A DNA stretch of 64,000 nt from Pelomonas baiyunensis (GCF_043555935.1 NZ_JBIGIB010000003.1:620001-684000); one strand, 5' to 3'; numbered from the stretch's first letter, positions 43,043 through 54,000 are shown. Program-made: numbers and translations. The notes: a model not told the origin generated them from the letters alone.

Positions 43043-43914
43043 AGCGACGGCCGCTGCTGCTGGCCGTGGCCTGCGGGGTGGCCGGTGTGTCCACAGGGCA
43101 AGCCGGCGCGGCCGGCGCGCGGGAGCGCGTCGTGTACCCGCTGCACGACCCGGCCCGCATCCCGTCCTGGCGCTACCTGGAAGACGTGCTCAAGCTGGCC
43201 ATCCAGCGCAGCGGGGCGAACTACGAACTCGTGGAGTCGCGCCAGGCCATGGTGCAGGGCCGTGCCATGCGCGAACTGGCCGAGGGCCGCGGCGACCCCG
43301 ACCTGGCTTGGACCATGACCAGCCCCGAGCGCGAAGCCGAGCTGCTGCCGGTTCGCGTGCCGGTGGACCGCGGCCTGATTGGCTGCCGTGTCGCGTTCGT
43401 GCGGCCGGGGGACCTGGACCGCTGGACGCAGGTGCGCACGCTGGCCGACCTCGCGCCGCTGGCGGCCGGGCAGGGCCACGACTGGCCGGACACCGAGATC
43501 CTGCGGGCCAACGGCCTGAAGGTGCAAACCTCCAGCCGCTACGAAACCCTGTTCGAGATGCTGCGGCTGGGCCGCATCGACTACTTCCCGCGCTCGGTCA
43601 TCGAGGTGGACGACGAAGCCGCCACGTCCATGGCCCGCGGGCTGGTGATCGAGCCCCAGGTGCTGCTGCGCTACCCGGCCGCCGCCTACCTGTTCGTGCG
43701 GCCCAACCGCCCGCAGCTGGCACAGGACCTGGAGCGTGGGCTGGAGGCCGCGCTGGCCGATGGCAGCTTCCAGCGGTTGTTCCAGCGCCACTACGGCGAC
43801 CTGATCGCCCGCCACCGGCTGAACCAGCGACGCGTGCTGACCCTGCGCAACCCGCTGCTGCCACCGGCCACGCCGCTGAACCGGCCGGCCTTGTGGCTGG
43901 TGCTGGGCGGCTAG
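43039..43914 (+). CDS. Periplasmic solute-binding protein (family 3-like)
   Basis: 291 residues starting at GTG 43039, which overlaps the PhaM stop in GTGA. Signal peptide (about 1-27, AGA-A). The mature protein resembles bacterial solute-binding proteins of the amino acid (PBPb) type: ELAEGRGDPDLAWTMTSPER, a YETLFEMLRLGRIDYFPRS hinge region and a C-terminal lobe ending at FQRLFQRHYGDLI. No permease or ATPase genes are nearby, so it may be an orphan binding protein or a sensor partner. Its link to PhaM is by position only. Confidence 0.75.
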   Translation: MKRRPLLLAVACGVAGVSTGQAGAAGARERVVYPLHDPARIPSWRYLEDVLKLAIQRSGANYELVESRQAMVQGRAMRELAEGRGDPDLAWTMTSPEREAELLPVRVPVDRGLIGCRVAFVRPGDLDRWTQVRTLADLAPLAAGQGHDWPDTEILRANGLKVQTSSRYETLFEMLRLGRIDYFPRSVIEVDDEAATSMARGLVIEPQVLLRYPAAAYLFVRPNRPQLAQDLERGLEAALADGSFQRLFQRHYGDLIARHRLNQRRVLTLRNPLLPPATPLNRPALWLVLGG

Positions 43915-43926
43915 AGTTCGCCCTCC

Positions 43927-44808
43927 ATGGCCCCGCCCCGCATCCCGCCCATCCAGTGCCTGCAAGCCTTCGAGGCCGTGGCGCGGCTGCGCAGCGTGAG
44001 CGCGGCGGCGGAGGAGCTGGCGGTCACGCCCAGCGCCGTCAGCCACCGCATCCGGCAGCTCGAGTCCCAGCTGGGCTTCAAGCTCTTCGGGCGCGACTTC
44101 GTGCCCAGCGACGACGGGCAGGTCTACCTGCCGTCGGTGCGCCAGGGGCTGGCCGCGCTGCAGAAGATTCCGGGCGCCGACGGCGTGCGGCCCCAGGGCG
44201 TTCGGCTGCGGCTGGCGGTCACGCCGACCTTCTCGCGCCAGATCTTGCTGCCGCGGCTGGCGCTGTTCCGGCATGCGAATCCGGAGATCGAGCTGGTGAT
44301 GCAGGTGGCCATTCCGCTGGCGGACCTGAAGTCCGAGGAGGCTGACCTGGAGATCCGCTTCGGCAGCGGCGAGTACCCCGGCCTGGAAACCCGCCGCGTG
44401 CTGACCGACGACCTCAGCCCCGTCTGCAGCCCCGACTATCTGCACGAGCACGGCCCGTTCGACGGCTTCGACACCGTGGCCGACATCCGCCGCGTGCACC
44501 TCATCCGCAGCCCGCTGGCGCCCTGGAGCAGTTGGTTCGAGGCCCACGGCCTGCCGCTGGACGAGCCGCGCGGCGGCGCGCAGTTCAACGACCTGGGCCT
44601 GGTGCTGGACGCCGCGGCTGCCGGCTTCGGCGTGGCGCTGATGCGCATGAAGCTGGGCGCGTCGTGGCTGGACTCCGGGCGCCTGGTGCGCCTGTCGCCG
44701 CGCACCGTGCCGTCGAGCTTTCACCACTACATCTGCTGGAAGCCTGGCGCGCTGGAGCGCTGGGAATGCGCGGCCTTTGTCGAGTGGCTGACGCGCGCGC
44801 TGGCTTAA
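43927..44808 (+). CDS. LysR-family transcription regulator
   Basis: 293 residues: N-terminal winged helix (about 8-66, CLQAFEAVARLRSVSAAAEELAVTPSAVSHRI-type segment) and a C-terminal effector-binding domain. Overall layout resembles GcvA-like regulators. It lies 12 bp after the solute-binding protein gene and upstream of the glycolate operon on the same strand, so it may control either. The effector is unknown. Confidence 0.92.
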   Translation: MAPPRIPPIQCLQAFEAVARLRSVSAAAEELAVTPSAVSHRIRQLESQLGFKLFGRDFVPSDDGQVYLPSVRQGLAALQKIPGADGVRPQGVRLRLAVTPTFSRQILLPRLALFRHANPEIELVMQVAIPLADLKSEEADLEIRFGSGEYPGLETRRVLTDDLSPVCSPDYLHEHGPFDGFDTVADIRRVHLIRSPLAPWSSWFEAHGLPLDEPRGGAQFNDLGLVLDAAAAGFGVALMRMKLGASWLDSGRLVRLSPRTVPSSFHHYICWKPGALERWECAAFVEWLTRALA

Positions 44809-44857
44809 GTTGCGCCCCTCGCCCGGCCTCGCACCGCTGAACGCGGGCGAGTCCAGT

Positions 44858-45000
44858 CGGTCTTGCAGACCGCGCTGCGGCTCAAGCCGCAGCCCTTCGG
44901 CAGGCACATGCCGCCCACCGGGCGCCATGTGTCCGGCCTCAGCCCCCCGAGGGGACGGCGATGCCTGCGGCATTGAGCCGCAGGCACATCGCCGGAGCGG
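44858..45000. repeat. REP-like hairpin cluster upstream of the glycolate operon
   Basis: The 389-bp gap 44809-45197 has no further gene. It holds several GC hairpins: TGCGGCT-ca-AGCCGCA (44872-44887), GGCA..TGCC (about 44900-44912), a CCCCCCGAGGGG block (44944-44955) also found at 56500, and a long stem GCGATG.CCTGCGGC / GCCGCAGGCACATCGC (44958-44991). Such elements are common intergenic repeats in Burkholderiales. The remaining 45001-45190 must hold the promoter of the glycolate operon; I see no confident -35/-10. Confidence 0.6.
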
Positions 45001-45197
45001 GCCGGCTTGGGGGCGGCCCGGCGCTCGGCCCGGAATACTTCGGTACCCCCCGGGCCAACCCTGTGTCCGCCCGGGCACCTGAAATTTCTTCACGCGACAC
45101 GCCAAGAGGATTCACGCCGCCCGGTGGCGCTCGCCACGACCATCCCGCCCCAGTTCCCGCCTCGCCGCGGAAAAGATTTCAAAAACTGGAGACGACC

Positions 45198-46856
<1,659 letters not shown>

Positions 46857-46912
46857 CGCCGTGCCGGCCGCTACAGTTGGCCGGCACTGAATGAGACTTC
46901 GGATCGCCTGCG

Positions 46913-48418
46913 ATGAATGCCCTCGTCCAAGACCCCGAGCTGGACCCTGTCGCGCACCGCGCCGCGCGCCTGCAGCAGCTGGTGGCGGCCCTGTCGCCCG
47001 TGCTGCCGGCCCACGCGCTGCTGTACCAGGCCGAGCAGACCACGCCGTATGAGTGCGACGGCCTGACGGCCTACCGCCAGCGCCCGCTGGCTGTGGCCCT
47101 GCCCGAGACCGAGGCCCAGGTGGGCGCGGTGCTGAAGGCCTGCCATCGCTTGGGTGTGCCCGTGGTGGCGCGCGGGGCCGGCACCGGCCTGAGTGGCGGC
47201 GCCATGCCGCACGAAGCGGGCGTGACGCTGGCGCTGGCCAAGTTCAACCGCATCGTGTCCATCGACCCCTACGCCCGCACCGCCCGCGTGCAGTGCGGCG
47301 TGCGCAACCTGGCCATCAGCGAGGCGGCCGCCCCGCACGGCCTGTACTACGCGCCCGACCCCAGCAGCCAGATCGCCTGCACCATCGGCGGCAACATCGC
47401 CGAGAACTCCGGCGGCGTGCACTGCCTGAAGTACGGCCTCACGCTGCACAACGTGCTGCGCGTGCGCGGCTTCACGGTGGAGGGCGAGCCCATCGAGTTC
47501 GGCAGCGAGGCGCTGGACGCCGCGGGCCTGGACCTGCTGGCCCTCGTCGTCGGCAGCGAAGGCATGTTGGCCGTCGTCACCGAGGTCACGGTCAAGCTGG
47601 TGCCCAAGCCGCAACTGGCGCGCTGCCTGATGGCGAGCTTTGACGACGTGCGCAAGGCCGGTGATGCGGTGGCGGCGCTGATTGCCGCCGGCATCATCCC
47701 GGCCGGCCTGGAGATGATGGACAAGCCCATGACGGCGGCGGTGGAGGACTTCGTGCACGCCGGCTACGACCTGACGGCCGAGGCCATCCTGCTGTGCGAG
47801 AGCGACGGCACGCCCGAAGAGGTGGCCGAGGAGATCGAGCGCATGACCGCCGTGCTGCGCGGCAGCGGCGCGACCGACGTGCAGGTGAGTGCCGACGAAG
47901 CCCAGCGCCTGCGCTTCTGGAGCGGCCGCAAGAACGCCTTCCCGGCGAGCGGCCGCATCAGCCCCGACTACATGTGCATGGACTCCACCATCCCGCGCAA
48001 GCACCTCGCCACCATCCTGCTGGACATCCAGCAAATGGAGAAGAAGTACGGCCTGCGCTGCGCCAACGTGTTCCACGCGGGCGACGGGAACCTGCACCCG
48101 CTGATCCTGTTCGACGCCAACGACCCCGACCAACTGCACCGCTGCGAACTCTTCGGCGCCGAGATCCTGGAGCGCAGCGTGGCGCTGGGCGGCACCGTGA
48201 CCGGCGAGCACGGCGTGGGCGTGGAAAAGCTCAACTCCATGTGCGTGCAGTTCAGCCCCGAGGAACGCGAGCAGATGCTGGCGCTCAAGAGCGCCTTCGA
48301 CCCCGCCGGCACCCTCAACCCCGGCAAGCAGATCCCCACGCTGCACCGCTGCGCCGAGTACGGCCGCATGCACGTGAAGCGCGGGCTGCTGGCCTTCCCT
48401 GAGCTGGAGCGGTTTTGA
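46913..48418 (+). CDS. glcD: Glycolate oxidase subunit GlcD (FAD-linked)
   Basis: 501 residues. FAD-binding PCMH domain with VVARGAGTGLSGGA (about 85), SSQIACTIGGNIAENSGG and LALVVGSEGMLAVVTEV, then a C-terminal FAD-linked oxidase domain with GDGNLHPLILFD and GTVTGEHGVGVEKL. GlcD forms the catalytic flavin subunit that oxidises glycolate to glyoxylate. Its stop overlaps the glcE start in TTGA. Confidence 0.95.
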   Translation: MNALVQDPELDPVAHRAARLQQLVAALSPVLPAHALLYQAEQTTPYECDGLTAYRQRPLAVALPETEAQVGAVLKACHRLGVPVVARGAGTGLSGGAMPHEAGVTLALAKFNRIVSIDPYARTARVQCGVRNLAISEAAAPHGLYYAPDPSSQIACTIGGNIAENSGGVHCLKYGLTLHNVLRVRGFTVEGEPIEFGSEALDAAGLDLLALVVGSEGMLAVVTEVTVKLVPKPQLARCLMASFDDVRKAGDAVAALIAAGIIPAGLEMMDKPMTAAVEDFVHAGYDLTAEAILLCESDGTPEEVAEEIERMTAVLRGSGATDVQVSADEAQRLRFWSGRKNAFPASGRISPDYMCMDSTIPRKHLATILLDIQQMEKKYGLRCANVFHAGDGNLHPLILFDANDPDQLHRCELFGAEILERSVALGGTVTGEHGVGVEKLNSMCVQFSPEEREQMLALKSAFDPAGTLNPGKQIPTLHRCAEYGRMHVKRGLLAFPELERF

Positions 48419-49485
48419 AGTTCGACGACCTGCAAGCGCAGCTGCGCGACGCCCGCCAGCCGCTGCGCATCACCGGCCACGGCAGCAAGGATTTCTATGG
48501 CGAGCGTCCGCAGGGTGAGGTGCTGTCCACGCTGGGCCTCACCGGCATCACGGCCTACGAGCCCAGCGAGCTTTACCTGAGCGCCTTGGCCGGCACGCCC
48601 ATCGCCGATGTGGAAACCGTGTTGGCCGCGCAGCGCCAGCGCCTTGCCTTCGAGCCGCCGCGCTTCAACGGCCGGGGCACGGTGGGCGGCATGGTGGCCT
48701 CGGGCCTTTCCGGCCCCAGCCGCGCGGCGCTGGGCTCGGTGCGGGACCACGTGCTGGGCGCCGTCGTCATCAACGGCGCCGGTGAATTGCTGAGCTTCGG
48801 CGGCACGGTGATGAAGAACGTGGCGGGCTTTGATGTGAGCCGCGTGCTGGCCGGCTCGCTGGGCCAGCTGGGCTTGATCACCGAGGTGACGCTCAAGGTG
48901 CTGCCACTGCCGGCGGCCACCGCCACGCTGCGCTTCGACCTGATCCAGGCCGACGCGCTGAAGGCGCTGAACACCTGGGGCGGCCAGCCCTTGCCCATCG
49001 AGGCCAGCGCCTGGTGGGACGGTGCGCTGGTGCTGCGCCTGGCCGGTGCGCAGGCGGCCGTGCAGGCGGCGATGACACGGCTGGGTGGCGACCGCATTCC
49101 CGACGACCTGGCCGCAAGCTTTTGGACCGGCCTGCGCGACCAAAGCGACGAGTTCTTCGTCGGCGCCGAGCGCGCGGTGGCGGGCGGTGCGCGCTTGTGG
49201 CGCCTGTCGCTGCCCAGCACCGCGCCGGAGCTCAAGCTGCACGGCGAGCAGCTCATCGAATGGGGCGGCGCCCAGCGCTGGGTGGTCACGCCCATGGAAC
49301 CGGCTGCCGTGCGCGAGGCCGCGGCCAGCGTGGGCGGCCACGCCACGCTGTTCCGCGCGCTGGACAAGTCGCCCGGTGCGTTCACGCCGCTGTCAGCACC
49401 GCTCGCGGCCATCCACCGCCGCCTCAAGGCCAGCTTCGACCCCCACGGCGTGTTCAACCCAGGGCGCCTCTATGCGCACCTCTGA
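48415..49485 (+). CDS. glcE: Glycolate oxidase subunit GlcE (FAD-binding)
   Basis: 356 residues from a TTG start at 48415 that overlaps the glcD stop. The N-terminus LRITGHGSKDFYGE and the PCMH blocks RGTVGGMVASGLSGPSRAALG and GGTVMKNVAGFDVSRVLAGS are typical. GlcE is the second flavin subunit of the glycolate oxidase. There is no competing ATG before the conserved region, so the rare TTG is likely real. The last codons overlap the methyltransferase gene by 14 bp. Confidence 0.94.
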   Translation: MKFDDLQAQLRDARQPLRITGHGSKDFYGERPQGEVLSTLGLTGITAYEPSELYLSALAGTPIADVETVLAAQRQRLAFEPPRFNGRGTVGGMVASGLSGPSRAALGSVRDHVLGAVVINGAGELLSFGGTVMKNVAGFDVSRVLAGSLGQLGLITEVTLKVLPLPAATATLRFDLIQADALKALNTWGGQPLPIEASAWWDGALVLRLAGAQAAVQAAMTRLGGDRIPDDLAASFWTGLRDQSDEFFVGAERAVAGGARLWRLSLPSTAPELKLHGEQLIEWGGAQRWVVTPMEPAAVREAAASVGGHATLFRALDKSPGAFTPLSAPLAAIHRRLKASFDPHGVFNPGRLYAHL

Positions 49486-50134
49486 CAACGTCGAACAGGT
49501 CATGCCGCGCTACTACGCGCAGCGCGCGGCCGAGTACGAGCGGGTGTTCGACAAGCCCCACCGCCAGCCCGACATCGCCACGCTCCAGGCCTGGCTGCGC
49601 AAGCAGTTCGCCGGCCGGCGGGTGCTGGAGGTGGCCACGGGCACGGGCTTCTGGCTGCCGGCCGCGACGGCCGATGCCACCGCCTGGCTGGGCACCGACC
49701 TGAACCCCGAGGTGCTGGCCGTGGCGCAGCAAAAGCCGCTGGACTTCCACAAGGTGCGCTTCCAGCATGCCGACGCGTATGCGCTGGCGGCCACGGTGGC
49801 GCCCGGCGGCTTCGATGCCGCCTTTGCCGGGCTGTGGTTCTCTCATGTGCCCATGTCGCGCCGCGCGGCCTGGCTGGCGCAACTGCACGCCTGCCTGCAG
49901 CCCGGCGCGCGCGTGGTGCTGATGGACAACCGCTACGTGGCGGGTGACAGCACGCCTATCACCCGGCACGACGACGAAGGCAACGGCTTCCAGCAGCGCC
50001 AGCTGTCGGACGGCAGCACGCACGAGGTGCTGAAGAACTTCCCGACCGCCGCCGAGTTCGCCGCCTTGCTGGGCGGGCGCGCCTTCGAGTTCCGCGAGCT
50101 GACCTACTTCTGGACCCTGGTCTACGAGGTCTGA
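49472..50134 (+). CDS. SAM-dependent methyltransferase inside the glc operon
   Basis: 220 residues of class I fold: motif I VLEVATGTGFWLPA (about 51-64), LGTDLNPEVLAVA (motif II), FDAAFAGLWFSHVP (motif IV) and an ARVVLMDNRYV strand. Substrate unknown. It starts inside the end of glcE (14 bp overlap; an ATG at 49502 would instead start just after it) and ends 2 bp before the CidA-type gene, so it is tightly tied to the glycolate operon. Small-molecule methylation is suggested by the lack of RNA- or protein-binding modules. Confidence 0.85.
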   Translation: MRTSDNVEQVMPRYYAQRAAEYERVFDKPHRQPDIATLQAWLRKQFAGRRVLEVATGTGFWLPAATADATAWLGTDLNPEVLAVAQQKPLDFHKVRFQHADAYALAATVAPGGFDAAFAGLWFSHVPMSRRAAWLAQLHACLQPGARVVLMDNRYVAGDSTPITRHDDEGNGFQQRQLSDGSTHEVLKNFPTAAEFAALLGGRAFEFRELTYFWTLVYEV

Positions 50135-50136
50135 CC

Positions 50137-50487
50137 ATGGGGCTGCTGCGCGGGCTCACGCTGCTGCTCATCGCCCAGGCGCTGGGCGAGGCCCTCGTGC
50201 GGCTGACGCACCTGCCGCTGCCCGGCCCGGTGCTGGGCCTGCTGTTGATGTGGGCGGCGCTGCAATGGGCGCCGCTGCGCCAGACGGTGCAGCCGGCGGC
50301 CGAGGGGCTGCTGGGCCACCTGTCGCTGCTCTTCGTGCCGGTGGGCGTGGGCGTGATGACGCACCTGCACCTGATCAGCGAGTTCGGCCTGCGCCTGCTG
50401 CTGGCGCTGGTGCTGTCCACGGGCATCGGCCTGGCGGTGACGGCGTGGGTATTGCGTGCCTTCCTTCGGCGGGAAGGCGAGGCCTGA
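50137..50487 (+). CDS. CidA/LrgA-family membrane protein
   Basis: 116 residues with four membrane helices and the family segment LPLPGPVLGLLLMWAAL, then HLSLLFVPVGVGVMTH. CidA/LrgA proteins were first described as holin-like, but LrgAB relatives act as small-organic-acid transporters: PLGG1, the plant plastid glycolate/glycerate carrier, is an LrgA-LrgB fusion, and Bacillus PftAB moves pyruvate. Placed between glcE and glcF, a glycolate-related transport role is the best inference. One base separates it from the CidB gene. Confidence 0.88.
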   Translation: MGLLRGLTLLLIAQALGEALVRLTHLPLPGPVLGLLLMWAALQWAPLRQTVQPAAEGLLGHLSLLFVPVGVGVMTHLHLISEFGLRLLLALVLSTGIGLAVTAWVLRAFLRREGEA

Positions 50488-50488
50488 G

Positions 50489-51205
50489 ATGCAGGACTTC
50501 GTCCAGCTCTGGGTCTACCTCAGCGCCACGCCGCTGTTCGGGCTGACCGTCACGCTGTCGGTCTACGTGCTGGCCCACGCGGCCTACGTGCGGCTCGATC
50601 ACGCCGCCTGGGCCAACCCCGTGCCCTGGAGCGTGGCGGTGCTGGCCACCGTGCTGCTGGCCAGCGGCACGCCGTACCCGACCTACTTCTCCGGCGCGCA
50701 GTTCATCCACTTCCTGCTGGGCCCCGCCGTGGTGGCCATGGCCTGGCCGCTGTGGCAGCGGCGCGAGGAACTGCGCCGCCGCTGGGGCGCCATCCTGGTG
50801 GCCGCGCTGGCCGGCGGCGCGGCGGCTTCGCTGAGCGCCGTGGCCATCGGCTGGGCGCTGGGCTTGCCGAAGGAGCTGGTCGCGTCGCTGGCCACCAAGT
50901 CCGTCACCGCGCCGGTGGCCATGGGCATTGCTGACAAGATCGGCGGCATCCCGGCGCTCGCGGCCGTGTTCGCCGTGCTCACCGGCATGGTGGGCGCAGT
51001 GGGCGGCAAATACCTGTTCGACCTCATCGGCGTGCATCCCATGGTGGCGCGCGGCTTTGCTTTAGGCACCTGCGCCCACGGCCTGGGCGCGGCGCGCGCG
51101 CTGCAGGTGAACGCCGATGCCGGCGCCTACGCCAGCCTGGCCTTGGGCGTGCAGGTGGTGCTGGCGTCGCTGCTGATGCCTCTCGTCTTCAAATTCTTCG
51201 TCTAG
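50489..51205 (+). CDS. CidB/LrgB-family membrane protein
   Basis: 238 residues, about six helices, with the LrgB signatures GTPYPTYFSGAQFIHFLLGPAVVA, LATKSVTAPVAMGIA and GFALGTCAHGLGAARAL. It works with the CidA-type protein encoded 1 bp upstream. ATG 50489 is chosen; the longer frame begins inside cidA. Only 2 bp separate it from glcF. For the transport interpretation see the CidA entry and the finding. Confidence 0.9.
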   Translation: MQDFVQLWVYLSATPLFGLTVTLSVYVLAHAAYVRLDHAAWANPVPWSVAVLATVLLASGTPYPTYFSGAQFIHFLLGPAVVAMAWPLWQRREELRRRWGAILVAALAGGAAASLSAVAIGWALGLPKELVASLATKSVTAPVAMGIADKIGGIPALAAVFAVLTGMVGAVGGKYLFDLIGVHPMVARGFALGTCAHGLGAARALQVNADAGAYASLALGVQVVLASLLMPLVFKFFV

Positions 51206-51207
51206 CC

Positions 51208-52455
51208 ATGCAAACCAAGCTCGCTCCCGAATTCGTCGGCACCCGCGACGGCACCGAGGCCGAAGCCATTCTGCGGCGCTGCGTGCACTGCGGCTTCTGC
51301 ACGGCCACCTGCCCGACCTACCAACTGCTGGGCGATGAACTCGACGGCCCGCGCGGCCGCATCTACCTCATCAAGCAGGTGATGGAAGGCGTGACGCCCA
51401 CGCGTGAGACGCAGGCCCATCTGGACCGCTGCCTCACCTGCCGCAACTGCGAAACCACCTGCCCCTCGGGCGTGGAGTACGGCCACTTGGTGGACATCGG
51501 CCGCCGCGTGGTGGACGCCAAGGTGCCCCGCCCGGCGGGTGAGAAGCGCGTGCGCTGGCTGTTGAAGGAAGGCCTGACCTCGCCACTCTTCAAGCCCGCG
51601 CTGCGCGTGGGCCAGGCCCTGCGCCCGCTGGTGCCTGCCGCGCTGAAAGACAAGGTGCCGCCCAAGCCGCCGGCCACTGCGCACGACTGGCCCACACGCC
51701 AGCTCAACCGCAAGGTGCTGCTGCTGCTGGGCTGCGTGCAGCCGGGCATGGCGCCCAACATCAACAGCGCCACCGCGCGCGTGCTGGACGCCGCCGGCAT
51801 TCAGACCGTGGTGGCCGACGGCGCCGGCTGCTGCGGCGCCATCCGCGAGCACCTGGGCGACCACGGCGGCGCGCTGGACGACATGCGCCGCAACATCGAC
51901 GCCTGGTGGCCGCTGGTGGCTGGCCCGGGTGAGCGCGTGGAGGCGCTGGTGATGAACGCGTCCGGCTGCGGCGTCACCGTCAAGGACTACGGCCACGCGT
52001 TGGCCCACGACCCGGACTACGCCGACAAGGCCGCCCGCATCAGTGCCCTCACGCGCGACCTGAGTGAGCTGCTGCCCGACCTGGTGCCCACGCTGAAGAC
52101 GCGCCTCAAGGCCAAGCCCGGGTCGCTGGCCTACCACCCCCCCTGCACGCTGCAGCACGGCCAAAAGCTCAAGGGCGGCGTGGAGACCGCCTTCCGCGAA
52201 CTGGGCTTCACCATCGGCTGCGCGCCGACCGACAGCCACCTGTGCTGCGGCTCAGCTGGCACCTACTCGGTGCTGCAGCCCGAACTCTCGAAGCAACTGC
52301 GTGACCGCAAGCTGGCGGCCTTGGCCCCGCTGCAGGCCGAGCAAATCGTCTCGGCCAACGTCGGCTGCATCCAGCACCTGCAAAGCGGCACCGCCCAGCC
52401 CGTGCGGCACTGGGTGGAGGTGCTGGACGACGCGCTGCGCGGGGTGGGGGCGTAG
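51208..52455 (+). CDS. glcF: Glycolate oxidase iron-sulfur subunit GlcF
   Basis: 415 residues. Two [4Fe-4S] ferredoxin-type clusters: C25-x2-C28-x2-C31-x3-C35 (CVHCGFCTATCP) and C75-x2-C78-x2-C81-x3-C85 (CLTCRNCETTCP). Two CCG-type domains follow (GAGCCGAI and HLCCGSAGTY). GlcF passes electrons from the GlcD/GlcE flavins to the quinone pool. Last gene of the operon, 4 bp from the convergent chemoreceptor. Confidence 0.95.
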   Translation: MQTKLAPEFVGTRDGTEAEAILRRCVHCGFCTATCPTYQLLGDELDGPRGRIYLIKQVMEGVTPTRETQAHLDRCLTCRNCETTCPSGVEYGHLVDIGRRVVDAKVPRPAGEKRVRWLLKEGLTSPLFKPALRVGQALRPLVPAALKDKVPPKPPATAHDWPTRQLNRKVLLLLGCVQPGMAPNINSATARVLDAAGIQTVVADGAGCCGAIREHLGDHGGALDDMRRNIDAWWPLVAGPGERVEALVMNASGCGVTVKDYGHALAHDPDYADKAARISALTRDLSELLPDLVPTLKTRLKAKPGSLAYHPPCTLQHGQKLKGGVETAFRELGFTIGCAPTDSHLCCGSAGTYSVLQPELSKQLRDRKLAALAPLQAEQIVSANVGCIQHLQSGTAQPVRHWVEVLDDALRGVGA

Positions 52456-52458
52456 CGC

Positions 52459-54000
52459 TCAGGTCCGGAAAGTCGACACCAGCTTCACCAGCTCGTCGGC
52501 CTGGTGGCGCAGGCTCTCGGCGGCGGCGGCACTTTCTTCCACCAAGGCTGCGTTTTGCTGGGTGGCCTGGTCCATTTGCGTGATGGCTTGGCCGACCTGG
52601 TTGACGCCCGTGCTTTGCTCCTGGCTGGCGGCGCTGATCTCGCGCACGATTTGCGCCACGCGGCCGATGGACGCCACCACGTGGTCCATGGTTTCGCCGG
52701 CGCGGTTCACCAGCTGCGCGCCTTGCTCCACGCGTTCCACGCTCACGCCGATGAGGCTCTTGATCTCCTTGGCGGCTTCAGCACTGCGCTGCGCCAGCAT
52801 GCGCACCTCGCTGGCCACCACGGCGAAGCCGCGGCCCTGCTCGCCGGCCCGGGCCGCTTCCACGGCCGCATTCAGCGCCAGGATGTTGGTCTGGAACGCA
52901 ATCGCGTCGATGGTGCCGATGATGTCGGCGATCTTGCGTGAGCTTTCTTCGATGCCGCGCATGCGCTGCACGGCCTCGCCCACCACCTCGCCGCCCTGGC
53001 GCGCCACGTCGCTGGCGTCTTGCGCCAGGCGGTCGGCTTCATTGGCGTGGCTGGCGTTGAGCTTCACGGTGGCCGACAGCTGCTCCATCGACGCGGCGGT
53101 TTGCTGAATCGCGCTGGCCTGCTGCTCGGTGCGGGAGGACAGGTCGTTGCTGCCCATCGCGATTTCCGAGCTGGCGGTGGCCACTTCGCTGGCGTTGTTG
53201 CGCACCGAGCCCACCAGGCCGCGCAGGGCTTCCTGCATGCTGGCCAGGGCACGGGTGAGTTGGGCGGTTTCGTCGTCGCCGATGGAATGGATGGGGCGCG
53301 ACAGGTCGCCTTGACCGACCAGTTCCGCCTCGGCAATGGCGGTGTGCAGCGGACGCACCACCGACCGGGTGATGAACCACGCCGCCGCCACGCCCAGCGC
53401 CAGGCAGCCCAAGGCCATGAACACCATGATCAGCTGCGTGCGGCGGGCCTCTTCGCGCACCGCTTGCGTTTCGATGCGGACCCGCTCGCCCTGGAAATCG
53501 GCCATGGCGCTGATCTTGGTGATGTAGGCCTCGGACGCCGGGCGCATCTTGCTCTCCAGCGTGCGCAGGGCGTTCTCAGCCTCGCCCGCCTTCAGATCGG
53601 CAAACACCTGGTTGCGGATGTCGACGTAGGCCTTGCGGGCATCGGCGATCTCGGCCAACAAGGCTTTGCCGCGCTCGCTGTCGACGACCTTGACCAAGGT
53701 CTCCTGCAGCTCGCTGATCTTGGTGCTGGTGGTCTTGACGAGCGGCGAAAAATGCTCGGCCACCGGGCCGGTACCGCCCGCCCGCGCCACCGCTTCGGTG
53801 CGGGTCACGTTCAGCTGCGTCAGGGTGCGCCACTCTTCAGCGAGGCGCTGGCGTTTTTGCAGTTCCAGCAGCAAGTCCAGATGCGGGCCCACCGCGCCCA
53901 CTTCCCGGTAACTGAGACCGACGGCCACCGCCAGCAGCAGCAGCACGGTGCCGAAGCCCACCGCCAAACGAGCGCCGATGCGCAGCGTCAACAAGTTCAT
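52459..54000 (-). CDS. Methyl-accepting chemoreceptor (four-helix-bundle sensor)
   Basis: 513 residues: TM1 (about 9-31), a helical periplasmic sensor (about 32-188), TM2 (about 192-213), HAMP and a signalling hairpin with IDAIAFQTNILALNAAVEAA. Architecture is that of Tsr/Tar-like or 4HB_MCP receptors, but without a C-terminal CheR/CheB pentapeptide. The ligand is unknown. AAGGAGAAC 5 bp before the ATG fixes the start; an upstream in-frame codon at 54018 lacks a site. The convergent neighbour glcF hints at an organic acid attractant, by position only. Confidence 0.92.
   Translation of the reverse strand: MNLLTLRIGARLAVGFGTVLLLLAVAVGLSYREVGAVGPHLDLLLELQKRQRLAEEWRTLTQLNVTRTEAVARAGGTGPVAEHFSPLVKTTSTKISELQETLVKVVDSERGKALLAEIADARKAYVDIRNQVFADLKAGEAENALRTLESKMRPASEAYITKISAMADFQGERVRIETQAVREEARRTQLIMVFMALGCLALGVAAAWFITRSVVRPLHTAIAEAELVGQGDLSRPIHSIGDDETAQLTRALASMQEALRGLVGSVRNNASEVATASSEIAMGSNDLSSRTEQQASAIQQTAASMEQLSATVKLNASHANEADRLAQDASDVARQGGEVVGEAVQRMRGIEESSRKIADIIGTIDAIAFQTNILALNAAVEAARAGEQGRGFAVVASEVRMLAQRSAEAAKEIKSLIGVSVERVEQGAQLVNRAGETMDHVVASIGRVAQIVREISAASQEQSTGVNQVGQAITQMDQATQQNAALVEESAAAAESLRHQADELVKLVSTFRT

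Noticed and set aside
50137..51205. CidA/CidB as a holin-antiholin lysis module
   Set aside because: The pair is locked between glcE and glcF with 1-2 bp gaps, and family members are known organic-acid carriers, so a transport role is the better reading.
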